From Ascaphus truei (taxonomy: Eukaryota; Chordata; Amphibia; Anura; Ascaphidae), in contig CM071571.1 in NCBI GenBank assembly GCA_036426205.1, positions 112,229,551 to 112,293,550 of the forward strand: 64,000 bases of DNA, written 5' to 3'. Positions 34,561-44,289 of this stretch are shown here, in pieces. A program made the translations under genes and the position numbers. Each line of letters opens with the position of its first letter. Positions within the stretch are counted from its first letter, which is position 1. A model generated the notes under the pieces. It saw nothing but the letters and a program-made list of their open reading frames with translations. It was not told the origin of the DNA and ran no database searches.

Positions 34561-35109
34561 GGGGTATTCCCTACATACTCCCAGAGTCAAGAAGTGCCCG
34601 AACCCTCTTACCATTAACCTTACAAATGCCCACAGATGGTTATTCAAGGGGTCCTCTGGGCTAGGGCCCATACATTGGGACAACAGCGAATAAGGTTCCA
34701 CGCTGTTGCATTGAAGGTGTAAGGCAGAGGGAAGTTTCCTCAAGAACTGGTCCATGACCAACCGTTCCACGATGTGGCTTGCTGAGTTGATCTCGGGTTG
34801 TAGCCACTTGCGGGCGAGGTGGATGAGGTCATATATCTGGCTTCGGGTGGCTTTATCCATCGTGAAGGACCATGCGTGAAACCTTTGGGCACGAACAGCT
34901 GTGGTTACGCCAAGGCGGGCGAGGATCTCGAACTTCAATTTTGCATAGACGTTAGCTTCGGCTGGCTCTAGATCAAAGTAAGCCTTCTGGGTTTCGCCGC
35001 TTAGGAAGGGTGCGATTAGACCAGCCCACTCAGCTTCTGGCTATCCCTCTCTCTGTGCCGTGCGTTCAAACGTGAGAAGATAGGCTTCCACATCATCCGA
35101 GGGTCCCAT
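34561..35109 (-). pseudogene. Gmr1-like gag (SCAN-like) fused to a protease stub
   Basis: Minus strand, upstream of pol. From the ATG at 35109 the frame reads MGPSDDVEAYLLTFERTAQ, meets one in-frame TAG near 35040, then continues through a helical region ([49 protein letters not shown]) that strongly resembles a SCAN domain. After about 34720 the sequence jumps without a CCHC knuckle to a protease start (RALLDSGS, about 34580-34605), and the rest of the protease is missing before pol. Internal deletions therefore removed nucleocapsid and most of protease. The SCAN domain of vertebrate zinc-finger proteins is known to derive from the capsid of Gmr1-like elements, which agrees with this match. 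The 5' end is cut off near the palindrome at 35133. Confidence 0.8.
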
Positions 35110-35132
35110 CTTCTGAAGGTAGTGGCTTGCCC

Positions 35133-35176
35133 AGGTACAGTAATATATATATATATATATATATATTACTGTACCT
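35133..35176. repeat. Perfect 44-bp palindrome with (AT)n core
   Basis: AGGTACAGTA, (AT)n, TACTGTACCT. It lies just upstream of the truncated gag and marks the lost 5' boundary of the gypsy element, suggesting breakage and fold-back repair. Confidence 0.85.
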
Positions 35177-36256
35177 TCTTAAATACTTCCTGTCAAGTTC
35201 TTTCAACCTTACCACCATATACTGTACTACTAGAGCTGCACCTTCACAAAAGAAGCCAACTCGGACAGGGTCTGAGCTGCAACAAGATATTGTAAACCAG
35301 CCTGCCCAGTATAAACATAAAAACAAACAACCTACTGTATTCGCTCCTATACTCTGAATTTCACCCTTTTTAAAAATGAATATTCATTTTTAACATTACA
35401 CTTTTTTTGATTTCTTTTTATCCTCTTATTATTTTATTTTAAACATTAAACTTATTTCTTAGAACATATTCCCTTTTTTACAAACAGAGGCTGTACAAAA
35501 TAAAACATGAATCCAAACCTTCCAACAAAAAAGGTGATCGGGGTTGGGATAGCCTCTTGGCCCAGTGAAGAACAAAAGAGTTTGCCTATCACTTGATACC
35601 TATATAGTACCCCTACTGATTGTTACCCCTTTCTAGCCACTGACAACAAAAAGATGGGGGGAGGCTCAGGCCTTACTTGACCGATCCATCTCTTGATTAC
35701 GACTCACAACGTAACCCAAATAAAACACATACAACAACTTGGTAAAACATTGGTTGCAGTTTTATTGGAGAATTAACACACACAAAAATAGGATACAGAG
35801 CCAGGTTGTTCCCCCACCAACCAGAAAAAGCATGGGGGAAACCCCGAACTTAATTTCCTATGTGTCAAAAACTTTCTATGTGTAAATTTTAGGTGGGATA
35901 TTTGGGTAGAAATGCAATTGTTTTGTTTGCAAGAGTTCGGGGGCCAAAGATACCGGTAGTCCCCTAATTCTCCCCGGCATGCAGGCATGATTTGCCGGTA
36001 TGCGGGTTGAATTACACTGGGGTCCTCCAGACTCCTGGTTTTTGAGCCCAAAACAGAGACCCCCTACGGGGAGGACCCTCTGGTTTACCAGACTCAGTGG
36101 AGCCTGCCCAGTAGGGGGCAATGGGTTGTCTGGGGTAAGCGGGAGAATGTTGGCATGTTTCCAATTGGTCAATTTATATATCCTGCCCATGGCACGCCCC
36201 CTCTTCTGACATCAGCCAAGATACGAGTCCCCATTTCTATTGGCTAGTGTGATAGG
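35177..36256 (-). other. LTR-like or promoter-like remnant, no gene seen
   Basis: On minus there is a TATA-like ATATAAATTG near 36174 and an AATAAA (complement TTTATTGG at 35760) about 410 bp downstream, a promoter-to-poly(A) spacing typical of an LTR. No TG..CA ends or TSD were found. Nothing else is recognisable. Confidence 0.3.
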
Positions 36257-36463
36257 TGTAAGGAATCTGGTCCTGGGTTTGGCTGGATCACTCTTACAGG
36301 GCTATAGAGTTCTGGGCAAATCCCTCCCTGCACTAAACTGTCAGAACCATCTGCTCCTGCAATTACATGGCAGTTTGTTTGACACTGCCTTCTAGGCAGC
36401 CCTGCCCCTATTGGTTGCCCTTGCTTCTTAGTGCCTGCCCTTCCCCCAGGAAGTCTGCTGAAC
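36257..36463. mobile_element. Old LTR, left part (split by insertion)
   Basis: Starts TGTAAGGAATCTGG after ATAGG (36252-36256). It is the left part of an LTR whose right part is at 39681-40223. Its start matches the younger LTR at 36588 (TGTAAGGAATCC). Confidence 0.65.
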
Positions 36464-36587
36464 TTCAAATGTGTTGCACTGGAGTCTGTTAAACAGCACT
36501 ATAGAGGTGGAGATAGAATAAATTTGCTTCATAGACGTGAGGCATTTTGGATATTCACACTCAATACTTTAGTACCCAATGGGTTAA
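36464..36587 (+). pseudogene. Penelope-like ORF C-terminus, first part
   Basis: Encodes LESVKQHYRGGDRINLLHRR then EAFWIFTLNTLVPNGL, matching the tail of the element at 23761-25071 (GGDHINLLDRREANWIFTLQ). It is 5' truncated here and interrupted by the solo LTR at 36588. The frame resumes at 37625 with NIDWDLKSFL and stop. Confidence 0.88.
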
Positions 36588-37619
36588 TGTAAGGAATCCG
36601 CTCCACGGTTTACTGGTTACCTTACCTTGCAGACCGGTGCAGTTCTGGAACAGCTTTCCTGAGGTTTGCTGCAGCCTGGATTCACTCAAAGCAATACACA
36701 CTCCCTCTGGTATCTACTGCAGCTGTGCAGCCTTTCATTGCAAACTATACTTGCATTCACTCATTAGGGGCAGTACCTTCACACCCCCGCCGGGGATTGG
36801 CCCGCTGGCCTTTAAGTATTGCTTGCCCATAATGCTCCTTGCCGAGCATAGTCCTAACTGGATGTCAACTGTTTTGCCACAAGCTCTCGCTTGTTCCCCT
36901 TTGCTGATACCAGGTCACGCCCTGCGTCCTTCAGCTTCCTTCAAGCCGTTTGTTCTCCAATGCTGATTTCAGGTTACGTCCTGCATCCTTCAGCTCCCTT
37001 CAAGCCGCTTGTTCCCTTATGCTGATAGCAGAGGTTTCGTCCCTGCGTCCTTCAGCCTCCTGGATTCCTGCACTAAGTAGAGGTTTCGTCCCTGCGTTCT
37101 GCAGTCTCCTGGATTCCTGCACTGAAGCGGAGGTTTCCCTGTATCTACAGCTTCCTGGTTCCTGGGGCCTACTCTTTCCCTAATATAGAGAGGCCGTGTC
37201 CTGGTTCCTGCGCTGAAACGGTGGATTCCCTTGCCCGCTCAGGACTTTTGCGCTGTAGCACTGGTGCACCCGTGCAGCAAGACGGTGTGCTATTCTGGTC
37301 TGCCTATCATCTCCTGTGACCAGCACCATGGGCCATGGTCGTCGCTCGCGCAAAGGCCAACCCCGCGCTCCTAAGCTGAAGCGGGTTTCTCCTATCTCCT
37401 TATTGCCGAACTCCTGCATGGACAATGTTTATCCTGACGTCTCCTGTTCTGACCCTGGCTTGTACAACGACGACGCTGTCTTCTCCAATCCTGATCCTGC
37501 GACATATGACTACGAACTGCGCAATCCGGATCAGCCTGCGCGGTCTCAGGTCGGTGCTTTTACAACCCCACCTCAGCCTCGCGGTCCGACCCTGGTTTGT
37601 GGCGAGCAGAACCCTGACA
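36588..37619. mobile_element. Solo LTR with 5-bp TSD (GTTAA) inside Penelope-like ORF
   Basis: 1032 bp, TGTAAGGAAT to CCTGACA. The flanking GTTAA at 36583-36587 and 37620-37624 is a target-site duplication, and removing LTR plus one TSD copy restores the frame of the Penelope-like tail. The last ~200 bp (TATGACTACGAACTGCGCAA and following) matches 40080-40223, so this is the same LTR family as the element it sits in. Its ORFs (for example 37316-37624) are not considered genes. Confidence 0.88.
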
Positions 37620-37624
37620 GTTAA

Positions 37625-38427
37625 ATATTGACTGGGATTTGAAGAGCTTTTTATAGCATTGCACTTCAGCACTATTGGTCTATACAATTAGACTGTACTT
37701 AAATTAAAGTCATTATATTAGTGCAATCTTTCTTATCCCTTTCATTATCTGCCTCCCCCTGTGGTGCGTTTACACAGATTCCAATGTCACCTTCAAATAT
37801 ATATCTTTAATACATATCTTTAGCCAGGTTGATATATTGTTGTCTTTTTCTTTTTTCTTTTATTCTCATTGGATGTGTCATTGACATTGATTACCCTTTC
37901 TAATGTATAATCTTCCCCTTAAATATGTGCATTGAAGAACCCTTTGAAGTTTTGTATGTACTAATGTATCCATACATGAATGGGTTAACTCTGCACCCAT
38001 TCCTCTAGATAGGCTTTTCTTATATGGCCGCTTAATCTGTATGAGGCTTGGTAGGATGTTCTATCATTTGATTAGGATCAAGTTAAACGTATCATCTTTG
38101 TCCCACATTGTTTATGTATTTATTATTTATTTATTATTTCATCTTTTTATTAACTTTATTCACATTGTGTTGTTTGTTCTCCACAGTTGATTATCTTGTA
38201 TCTCTATTGTCATTCTTCTTTTCTTTTTTTTCTTTCTGGTCTTCTCTCTTCTTCCTGCAAAACAGAATCAATTGGCTATTCACTCCAGCTGTTTTGCATG
38301 ACGGGGTGTGCGTTAAATACCCAGGGCCTCCCCTTTCTCTGCACTCCTTGAAAAAGCGCCATAGCAGGCGTGAAACGCGTGGGAGAGTCTATTTGTGCTG
38401 TCTGTTTTTTGTTTTTTATGTAGCCTA
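37625..38427 (+). mobile_element. Penelope-like 3' region, middle part
   Basis: Last codons of the ORF and stop (TAG at about 37655), then AT-rich 3' untranslated sequence carrying the hammerhead-like motif at 38346. It is broken at 38428 by another solo LTR. Confidence 0.75.
38346..38383 (+). ncRNA. Hammerhead-like motif (degenerate)
   Basis: CCTTGAAAAA, hairpin GCGCC-ATAGCA-GGCGT, GAAACGCGTGGG. It lies about 690 bp after the Penelope-like stop codon. Confidence 0.5.
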
Positions 38428-39209
38428 TGTGACAAACGCCCCTCTTTTGTAGTGCTGACGTCTGTCTGGGTTCTTCCCGACACAGTCTTCTAGGGTTAAT
38501 TATACAACAAACAGGATCATGCAAAGTATTATGCTGCTTAACTCAGGCTTCTGCCTGCTTTATTTTCATCCAAGTAAGGTACTGCAGCTTTAACATGTGT
38601 AGGTTAGAGGTACTCAGATACTTTCAATCAGCAGTTCACACATTTCAGTGTTACAATATTTCCCACACTGTTATTTCAAGAAATAAAACCAAAATCATAT
38701 AAGCAAAATCCTATCCCTTTCAGGGATCTAACTACACATCAGAATCAGTCTCTCTAACAGCTGCTGGCCAACTAAACTGGTTCCCCAGCTTAAAACAATG
38801 CTCTCTCATTTAGGGATACAAGATACAGCACAGTCTTTTAGCAACAGCAGTAACCATTTGTTTTGTCTTATCTGTCTTATCTGTTCGTGGTGTCCAGGCA
38901 AATCCTCTGGTACTGTCATACGTGGAGAGGCCGTCAACCTCGATACTGGATGCAGGAGAGTAGCGACACCCCCAGCCCCCAGGCTCCAAGGAGAGAGAGT
39001 GAAATGCAAAACCTCCCTGCTCTAAATACCTGTGCATGTGATTAGAAGAGCAGGTGAGGGAGAACTAGAGCCATTGTAATCTGTGGTCTGGATTTTCCAT
39101 CCAGCTGCCTGAGTTAATGGGAAGCTGTGGAACGGATCATTAACTATTCCTGCACTTTCTGCTCTAAAATGGGGCAGAAAGCTGCCTAACATCTTTGGAC
39201 TATGTCACA
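38428..39209 (-). mobile_element. Solo gypsy LTR with 4-bp TSD (CCTA)
   Basis: 782 bp, TGTGACAAACG to TGTCACA, flanked by CCTA at 38424-38427 and 39210-39213. The start and the GACACAGTCTTCTAGGGTTA block resemble the LTR at 31159, and the poly(A) signal (complement GCTTTATTTTC near 38560) puts it on minus. It inserted in the Penelope-like 3' region. Confidence 0.85.
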
Positions 39210-39213
39210 CCTA

Positions 39214-39657
39214 ATAAAGTAAAATTTTTAATCTCCACGCTGGTGAGTTCTTACCTTTTTTCCTTGGAGCGGATGGACCACCGATCCTTCCCCTTCTCTG
39301 CTGTCACGTGTGAGGATCAGCGTTCACCACCGGATGCGGATGCAGCCGCAGAGGGAGACGCTTCTACGTTCGTAGCGTCAGGACTGGAGCTGGAAGGAGG
39401 GAGAGCAGAGCGGTGATCTCCAGTGAGTCGCGTGGACTCCACACCGGGCAAGATCTGGCCAGGGATAGGGACTGAGTAAGTACCTCGTGTTCCCCATCAC
39501 TATAGCCCTCTCTTGCTCTACCCGTCACCGAGTCTTCAACATTACAGTCCTTTAACCCGTCACCTGACATCCCGGTGTCAACTCCGTTTATTATTTATTT
39601 ATTATTGACTTTGCCCTACCTTTGCTCTTAGAGCTTATACACGGTTGTTGCATTCTG
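39214..39657 (+). mobile_element. Penelope-like 3' region, last part
   Basis: Resumes TAATAAAGTAAAATTTTTAA after the solo LTR and ends at about 39657, where a repeat of the target sequence (CTTCCCCCAGGAAGT, then GCTGAAC) begins. The left copy of that target is at 36440-36463. Confidence 0.6.
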
Positions 39658-40223
39658 CTTCCCCCAGGAAGTGGCTGAACATAGACTTTCTTTCAAAGTA
39701 ACTGTACTTGCCACAAGCACCTCTGTTTTAAATGACATGATCTTCTTGTGCTATTGTCACTTTTTCCTGAAGTCTCCTGCATTCTAAGGCCTTTCCTGTA
39801 CTGTAGCCCCAGTGCTACTATTCCTGTTCCTGGCAGACTTCGCCTTCACCGCGCTGAAGCGGCTACACTGAATTCCTCAGTGCTTCTGTGGCCTGTCGGC
39901 AGTCCTTGTATATCCTGTGGCCTACTCTATGTCCTGTTCCCCCTTCCAGTAGCCTTATCGTCCTACAGCACCTACGCTGAAGCGCCTTCACTGGAGTTTT
40001 TCCTGTTGCCAAATCCTGCCTGTGACCTCGACCTTTGCTCCTGTGCCGCCTGCCTTGACCCCAGCTTGCCAATGGATTACCCTGCCTTCTCTAACCCTGA
40101 CCCGGCTACGCATGACTATGGACTACGCAATCCGACCCGGCTTTGTGGTCTAAGTCCGGTGCATATTAATCCCCATTTAGCCCCGTGGTCCGGTCCCGGT
40201 TTGTGGTGAACATAAATGTTATA
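39658..40223. mobile_element. Old LTR, right part
   Basis: Starts with the duplicated target CTTCCCCCAGGAAGTGGCTG and ends CAGTTTATA-like (GTTATA), where the younger copy has TGACA. ATAGG follows at 40224-40228 and also precedes the left part at 36252-36256, a 5-bp TSD. GGATTACCCTGCCTTCTCTA and following match the 3' part of 36588-37619. Confidence 0.65.
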
Positions 40224-40440
40224 ATAGGGTTCCCATACTCTCTGATTGGTCCCTCTTCCTACCTCCATGCTAAGGATAGCTTAGTGGAGTGTATGTACAG
40301 TAAGGAGATGCCCAAGTCAGAGAACCAGACGATTTAGTGTCTTGAGTCGATGAAGCTAGGGTGGGCATTTCAAAGTTGCTCTGTCACGTATAGCAGAGCA
40401 ACCGGCTTCATTTGGAAGCTAGGAAAGACTGCCCTGCAGA

Positions 40441-40990
40441 GACTAAGGGGGCTATGCACTATGCTCCATGCTTTTGCGTCCGGATGAAATAAAAAAGCAC
40501 GTCCGTTAAAAAGTGAGGCCAGAGACGCGATTCACTGAGGCCTTGAGCCCATTTTCTAACGTACGTGCTCAAAACAGCCACAGCGTACATGTTGCTTTTT
40601 CCCCCCTGCTAGCATTCTTAAACTTCACGTACGCTAGCTGATAGAAAAAATAAGCCGCCTGTAACATTTGCATGGAGATTTAGCATCTCCATGCAAGGCT
40701 GTAACAGGCGATCGTACACTAAATAAGTACATTTTAATAATAGTGTACATGAGCAGGGGGTCTCCGGACCTGAACCGCATTGGTTTCAGGTCCGGGGGGC
40801 CCCCTACTTCAGGAGATACAGGCCCCATTATGGGGTGCCGATATCCACTGTAATTTTAAAGCTTCTGCGTCACGTGACTGGGAAATTTACATTCTGCAGG
40901 GGATACTGGCATCCCATTACGGGGCCTTTATCTTCTGAAGTAGGGGGGTCCCCGAGGCTGAAACCAATGTTTCCCATGACCCCATGCTCA
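40441..40990. repeat. MITE-like segment with three nested hairpins
   Basis: Begins AAGGGGGCTATGCACTATGC, resembling in reverse complement the end at 57480-57505 (GGAGCTTAGTGCATGACCCC). Inside are a hairpin at 40652-40709 (GCCTGTAACA/TGTAACAGGC flank with GCATGGAGAT/ATCTCCATGC), one at 40754-40806 (GGTCTCCGGACCTGAACC and GGTTTCAGGTCCGG), and a larger pair of ~70-bp arms (about 40779-40852 and 40898-40970). Confidence 0.5.
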
Positions 40991-41301
40991 TTGACAGTAT
41001 TATAAAAGCAAACGTTACCATTTTTTTTGATAATTTGGTCATCTCCACGCTAAGGCAATTATGGTCCCCTGAGGTTCCTGTATGTCCTCTTAGTTTCCTG
41101 GGGTATCTGTGGGAGAGTCCATGGAAGGAGTGAATCCATTCAATATAATATCGTTGTCAATTAGTGTGTGTGTGTCATATATATCTTTGTTGGCACATGG
41201 TAGTATAGTGGTTAAATGCTGAAATGCTGAAGTGATGTATTTAGCTCATCACATGTATACAATAGTAATCACACTTTCGCGACACTATTTTGGAGGGATA
41301 C

Positions 41302-41311
41302 CCTATATAAA
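41302..41311 (+). promoter_or_regulatory. TATA box of the Myb/SANT gene
   Basis: CTATATAAAG sits about 230 bp upstream of the probable ATG at 41543. A start of transcription around 41330 would give a ~210-base leader containing GTAGTAGTAGTAGT. Confidence 0.5.
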
Positions 41312-41542
41312 GCGGCCATTTTGTTCAGCCAGTGTGGGTGTTGTTGTGAGGAGAGATAGAGTGGAGTTGGTGGTAGTAGTAGTAGTAAGAGAGAGTTGGT
41401 GATTTGTTGGCAATTATTGAGTGAGTTGTCTTGTGTTATTATATTTTGTTTCTCTATATTTTTGTATTGTTAGTGTGATTAAACTTTGTTAGTGTGTCAT
41501 TTTGGTTTATATTTGTTTTTGTGAGTGACTGAAATAGAGAGG

Positions 41543-42087
41543 ATGAGTGGACGTGGGAGTGGACGTGGGAGTGGACGTGGATGTGTGAGTGGTGCAATTG
41601 CTGGTGGAGTGGTGGAGCGTGGGAGTGGAGGAGTTGCGGTGGCTGGTGGAGTGGTGGAGCATGGGAGTGGAGGAGTTGCGGTGGCTGGTGGAGTGGTGGA
41701 GCGTGGGAGTGGAGGAGGTGCTGTGGCTGGTGGAGTGGTGGAGCGTGGGAGTTGAGGAGGTGCGGTGGCTAGTGGGAGTGGGGGAGCGTGGGAGAGGAGT
41801 GGGATGTACAGATACGGTCTGTCCTGCCAGGGCAGGTACGTCCCGTGATGATACTCCAGGTGGGGGAGTGCAGGTGGGTGAGGGTAGCGGGAGTACTGGA
41901 CAGGGAGAGAGGGACACTGTCCACCATACGAACAGTGATGCGGAGGAGGATGGAAGTGATGAGGGGCCATCAACAAGCCAGGCGTGGACGGAGGGCCTAA
42001 GAAACCTGCGCTTTACCCCTTGCGAAAATGACATTCTTGTTGAAGGTGTCATGGATTCCTATGAACAACTCTATGGATCATTATCAT
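41543..42087 (+). pseudogene. Myb/SANT-domain gene, exon 1
   Basis: Starts at ATG 41543 (MSGRGSGRGSGRG), runs through four 14-residue repeats (consensus GGVVERGSGGVAVA, 41604-41771) and hits TGA at 41753 in the fourth. After a frameshift near 41755-41790 the real frame continues as GERDTVHHTNSDAEEDGSDE, then the start of the DNA-binding domain (LRFTPCENDILVEGVMDSYE). It ends at a GTAAGA donor at 42088. The domain reads RFTPEEN-style as in Myb/SANT proteins such as MYPOP, NAIF1 and Harbinger-associated Myb factors. It is disrupted by the stop and frameshift, though a repeat-array error could be to blame. Confidence 0.65.
41604..41771 (+). repeat. Coding minisatellite, 42-bp unit x 4
   Basis: Four tandem copies of a 42-bp G/T-rich unit starting TGGAGTGGTGGAGCGTGGGA, in exon 1 of the Myb/SANT gene. 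Confidence 0.85.
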
Positions 42088-42838
42088 GTAAGAATGTTTT
42101 AATAATTATTCTATTAGAATATAGAAAGTATGTTGTATAGGCCGCACTATCTTATGTATTAACTATATTTGACATAGGTAAGTTGTGGGTGCTGGGGAAC
42201 AATGAAGAGACCTCTAATCTCTCCTATGTACATATAGAACATAAAAAGTGTTCCCCGCACTAATAATGAATACTAAACAATCAATGATACTTGAAATGCT
42301 GATATATATGAATGAGTAAAAGTGAAGAACATTAATTGTCAATGTGCCCAAAAACTCTCATCACATACAATTAACAGGAGGGTGAGGGAAGGGGGAAAAG
42401 TGACATTACTAAAAAGTGAGGGATATGATAAACAAAGGAAGTGGGTGCGGTGGGACGCAGGGGAAACGCAGGGGAAACGTCACATTTCATGGTCACTTAC
42501 CCCTTTTACAGGCCCATTATCATAGTCACCACAAAGTGGGACTATGGTACTTACCGACTCCCTCACAGTAATTTCCTCCCAGTGTTAAAAGAAATGCTAA
42601 AAAGATGCCATAAATGTTTATGCAAGACATGCGTAACATAACATTGAGCTGGTAAACATGTATGCTATAACGGAGGTGTGCAGCTGGGCACATTTAATTT
42701 GTCACGAATGCGCGCATGACATAGCCTAATAGGTGTCTGTAATTATATGTACATGTTGTTAAAATGTTTTTTATATTAACATACATTATGAAATCACTAC
42801 TGAAATGTATATTAACACATTGTTACATATACACAGGT

Positions 42839-43140
42839 AAAACCAAGACCAGTCAGAAGACAAAATTGTGGGCAGAGATATGCCGAGCTGTCTCATCAGC
42901 AGGCGTCTTTCAAAGGACCCCAGAGACGTGTAAAAAAACGATTTGGGGACATCAAACATAGACTCAAGAATAAGCTGGCACAGGCCGGACGCATCACATG
43001 TGGGATAGGAGGCGGACCTCCAGCATCACTGCATTTACACTCCTACGAGGAAAAGATGTCTTCAATTATGACTCCCCGCCTTATATTTGGAATTGGAGGG
43101 AACCGAGATATTGGGCCATCTCTCTCACATTCGACACCAG
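42839..43140 (+). pseudogene. Myb/SANT-domain gene, exon 2
   Basis: Follows an AG acceptor (ATACACAG, 42831-42838). Joined to exon 1 in phase it gives CKTKTSQKTKLWAEICRAVS, SAGVFQRTPETCKK, then RFGDIKHRLKNKLAQ and GGGPPASL, the second half of the Myb/SANT domain with its RT-x-x-x-C/V-KKRW-like helix. One extra A in the run of seven at about 42931-42937 shifts the frame. The exon ends in CCAG followed by the donor GTGAGT at 43141, and the phase matches exon 3. Confidence 0.8.
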
Positions 43141-43326
43141 GTGAGTCGTATGCTATGACATCAATATTTAATTCAGAAATAGTGGGAAATGCATGCTGGG
43201 AAGCAAGGAGCATGGTTGTCTAGGCTGAGAGCTCTGTGCCCCGCTGCGGAACAATTTAAGAAAAAAACCTTTTAAAGCAGGCAAATAAGACCAGAAAGTG
43301 CACCACAAGTGTAGCAATATAGGAGG

Positions 43327-44289
43327 ATGTCAAAGAAACTGACAAAGACCCCGAAAAAAAAGGGATTACCGGAATATTTTGGAAGTTCTAGGAGGAGCAA
43401 ACCGGGCCCTGCAATGGCACAGCTCTCAAACCAAGGATCTGACACAGAACATGATGGGGAAGAGGAGAGTGACAACCCTGAGTTGATGCCAGTTAGGGTA
43501 TGTGACTTTAACCGTCTCTATACAGACTTAAAAATGCTGCTGCAGGCAGACATCAAGGAGTTAAAGAAAGAAGTGGGATCCCTGGGAGAGCGGACCGGCC
43601 ATGTTGAGAAGCAGCTGGACCTCAACATTAAACCCACAAAGAAAGTTGACAAAAAAAACGCCGATCTCCAACGCCAAATAAACGAGATTAGGGAGCGCCA
43701 GGAGGACGCTGAAAACCGAGATCGGCGGAATAATGTGCGCATTCGAGGGGTCCCTGAGATGGAAGGCGACTGCAACGCATACGTACTGCGCTGGATTGAG
43801 TCCCTGCTACCGGAGCTACCCAGGGAGCGTCTGGAGATGGACCGCTGTCACCGGGCGCTGCGGTCAAGGCCCCTACAATCAGAGCAGCCGCGGGATATAA
43901 TAGTGCGGCTGCATTATTATAGTACAAGGGAGGCTGTGCTCTGCAAGACCAGGGCTAGCCCTGCACTGGAATTTGAGGGAGCTCGTCTGTTAATATTTCA
44001 GGACTTGTCCCCAATTACGCTGCAGCGACGCAGGAATCTAACTCCCATTAGACGGATTCTGCGAGACAAGGCCGTCCAGTACCGCTGGACCTTCCCATTC
44101 GGGCTGCTGGTGGTCCGGAATGGGAGGCCAATCTCTATGAGGGACCCAGAGGAGAGGGATGCCTTCTTGCAGAAGCTGGGGCTGAAGGAAAACCACACGG
44201 CAGCAGCTAATGCAGAGGAAGGGCCGGACCCCACATGGTCCACAGCGGGACGCTCCCCCAGGCCTGGGGTCAATCAAGACAAAGACTGA
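43327..44289 (+). CDS. LINE ORF1 protein
   Basis: 320 codons, intact. A basic, Lys-rich N-terminus (MSKKLTKTPKKKG), an acidic linker, a predicted coiled coil at about 75-135 (heptad-like LKKEVGSLGERTGHVEKQLD), then the L1 ORF1p-type RNA-binding region (ENRDRRNNVRIRGVPE, 131-146) and C-terminal domain (PRDIIVRLHYYSTREAVL, FQDLSPITLQRRRNLTPIRR). It would form a trimeric nucleic-acid chaperone packaging LINE RNA. Length is normal for the family. Confidence 0.9.
   Translation: MSKKLTKTPKKKGLPEYFGSSRRSKPGPAMAQLSNQGSDTEHDGEEESDNPELMPVRVCDFNRLYTDLKMLLQADIKELKKEVGSLGERTGHVEKQLDLNIKPTKKVDKKNADLQRQINEIRERQEDAENRDRRNNVRIRGVPEMEGDCNAYVLRWIESLLPELPRERLEMDRCHRALRSRPLQSEQPRDIIVRLHYYSTREAVLCKTRASPALEFEGARLLIFQDLSPITLQRRRNLTPIRRILRDKAVQYRWTFPFGLLVVRNGRPISMRDPEERDAFLQKLGLKENHTAAANAEEGPDPTWSTAGRSPRPGVNQDKD

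Noticed and set aside
37316..37624. 102-codon ORF with MGHGRRSRKGQPRAPKLK
   Set aside because: It lies wholly inside a solo LTR with clear TSDs and has no counterpart in the other LTR copy.
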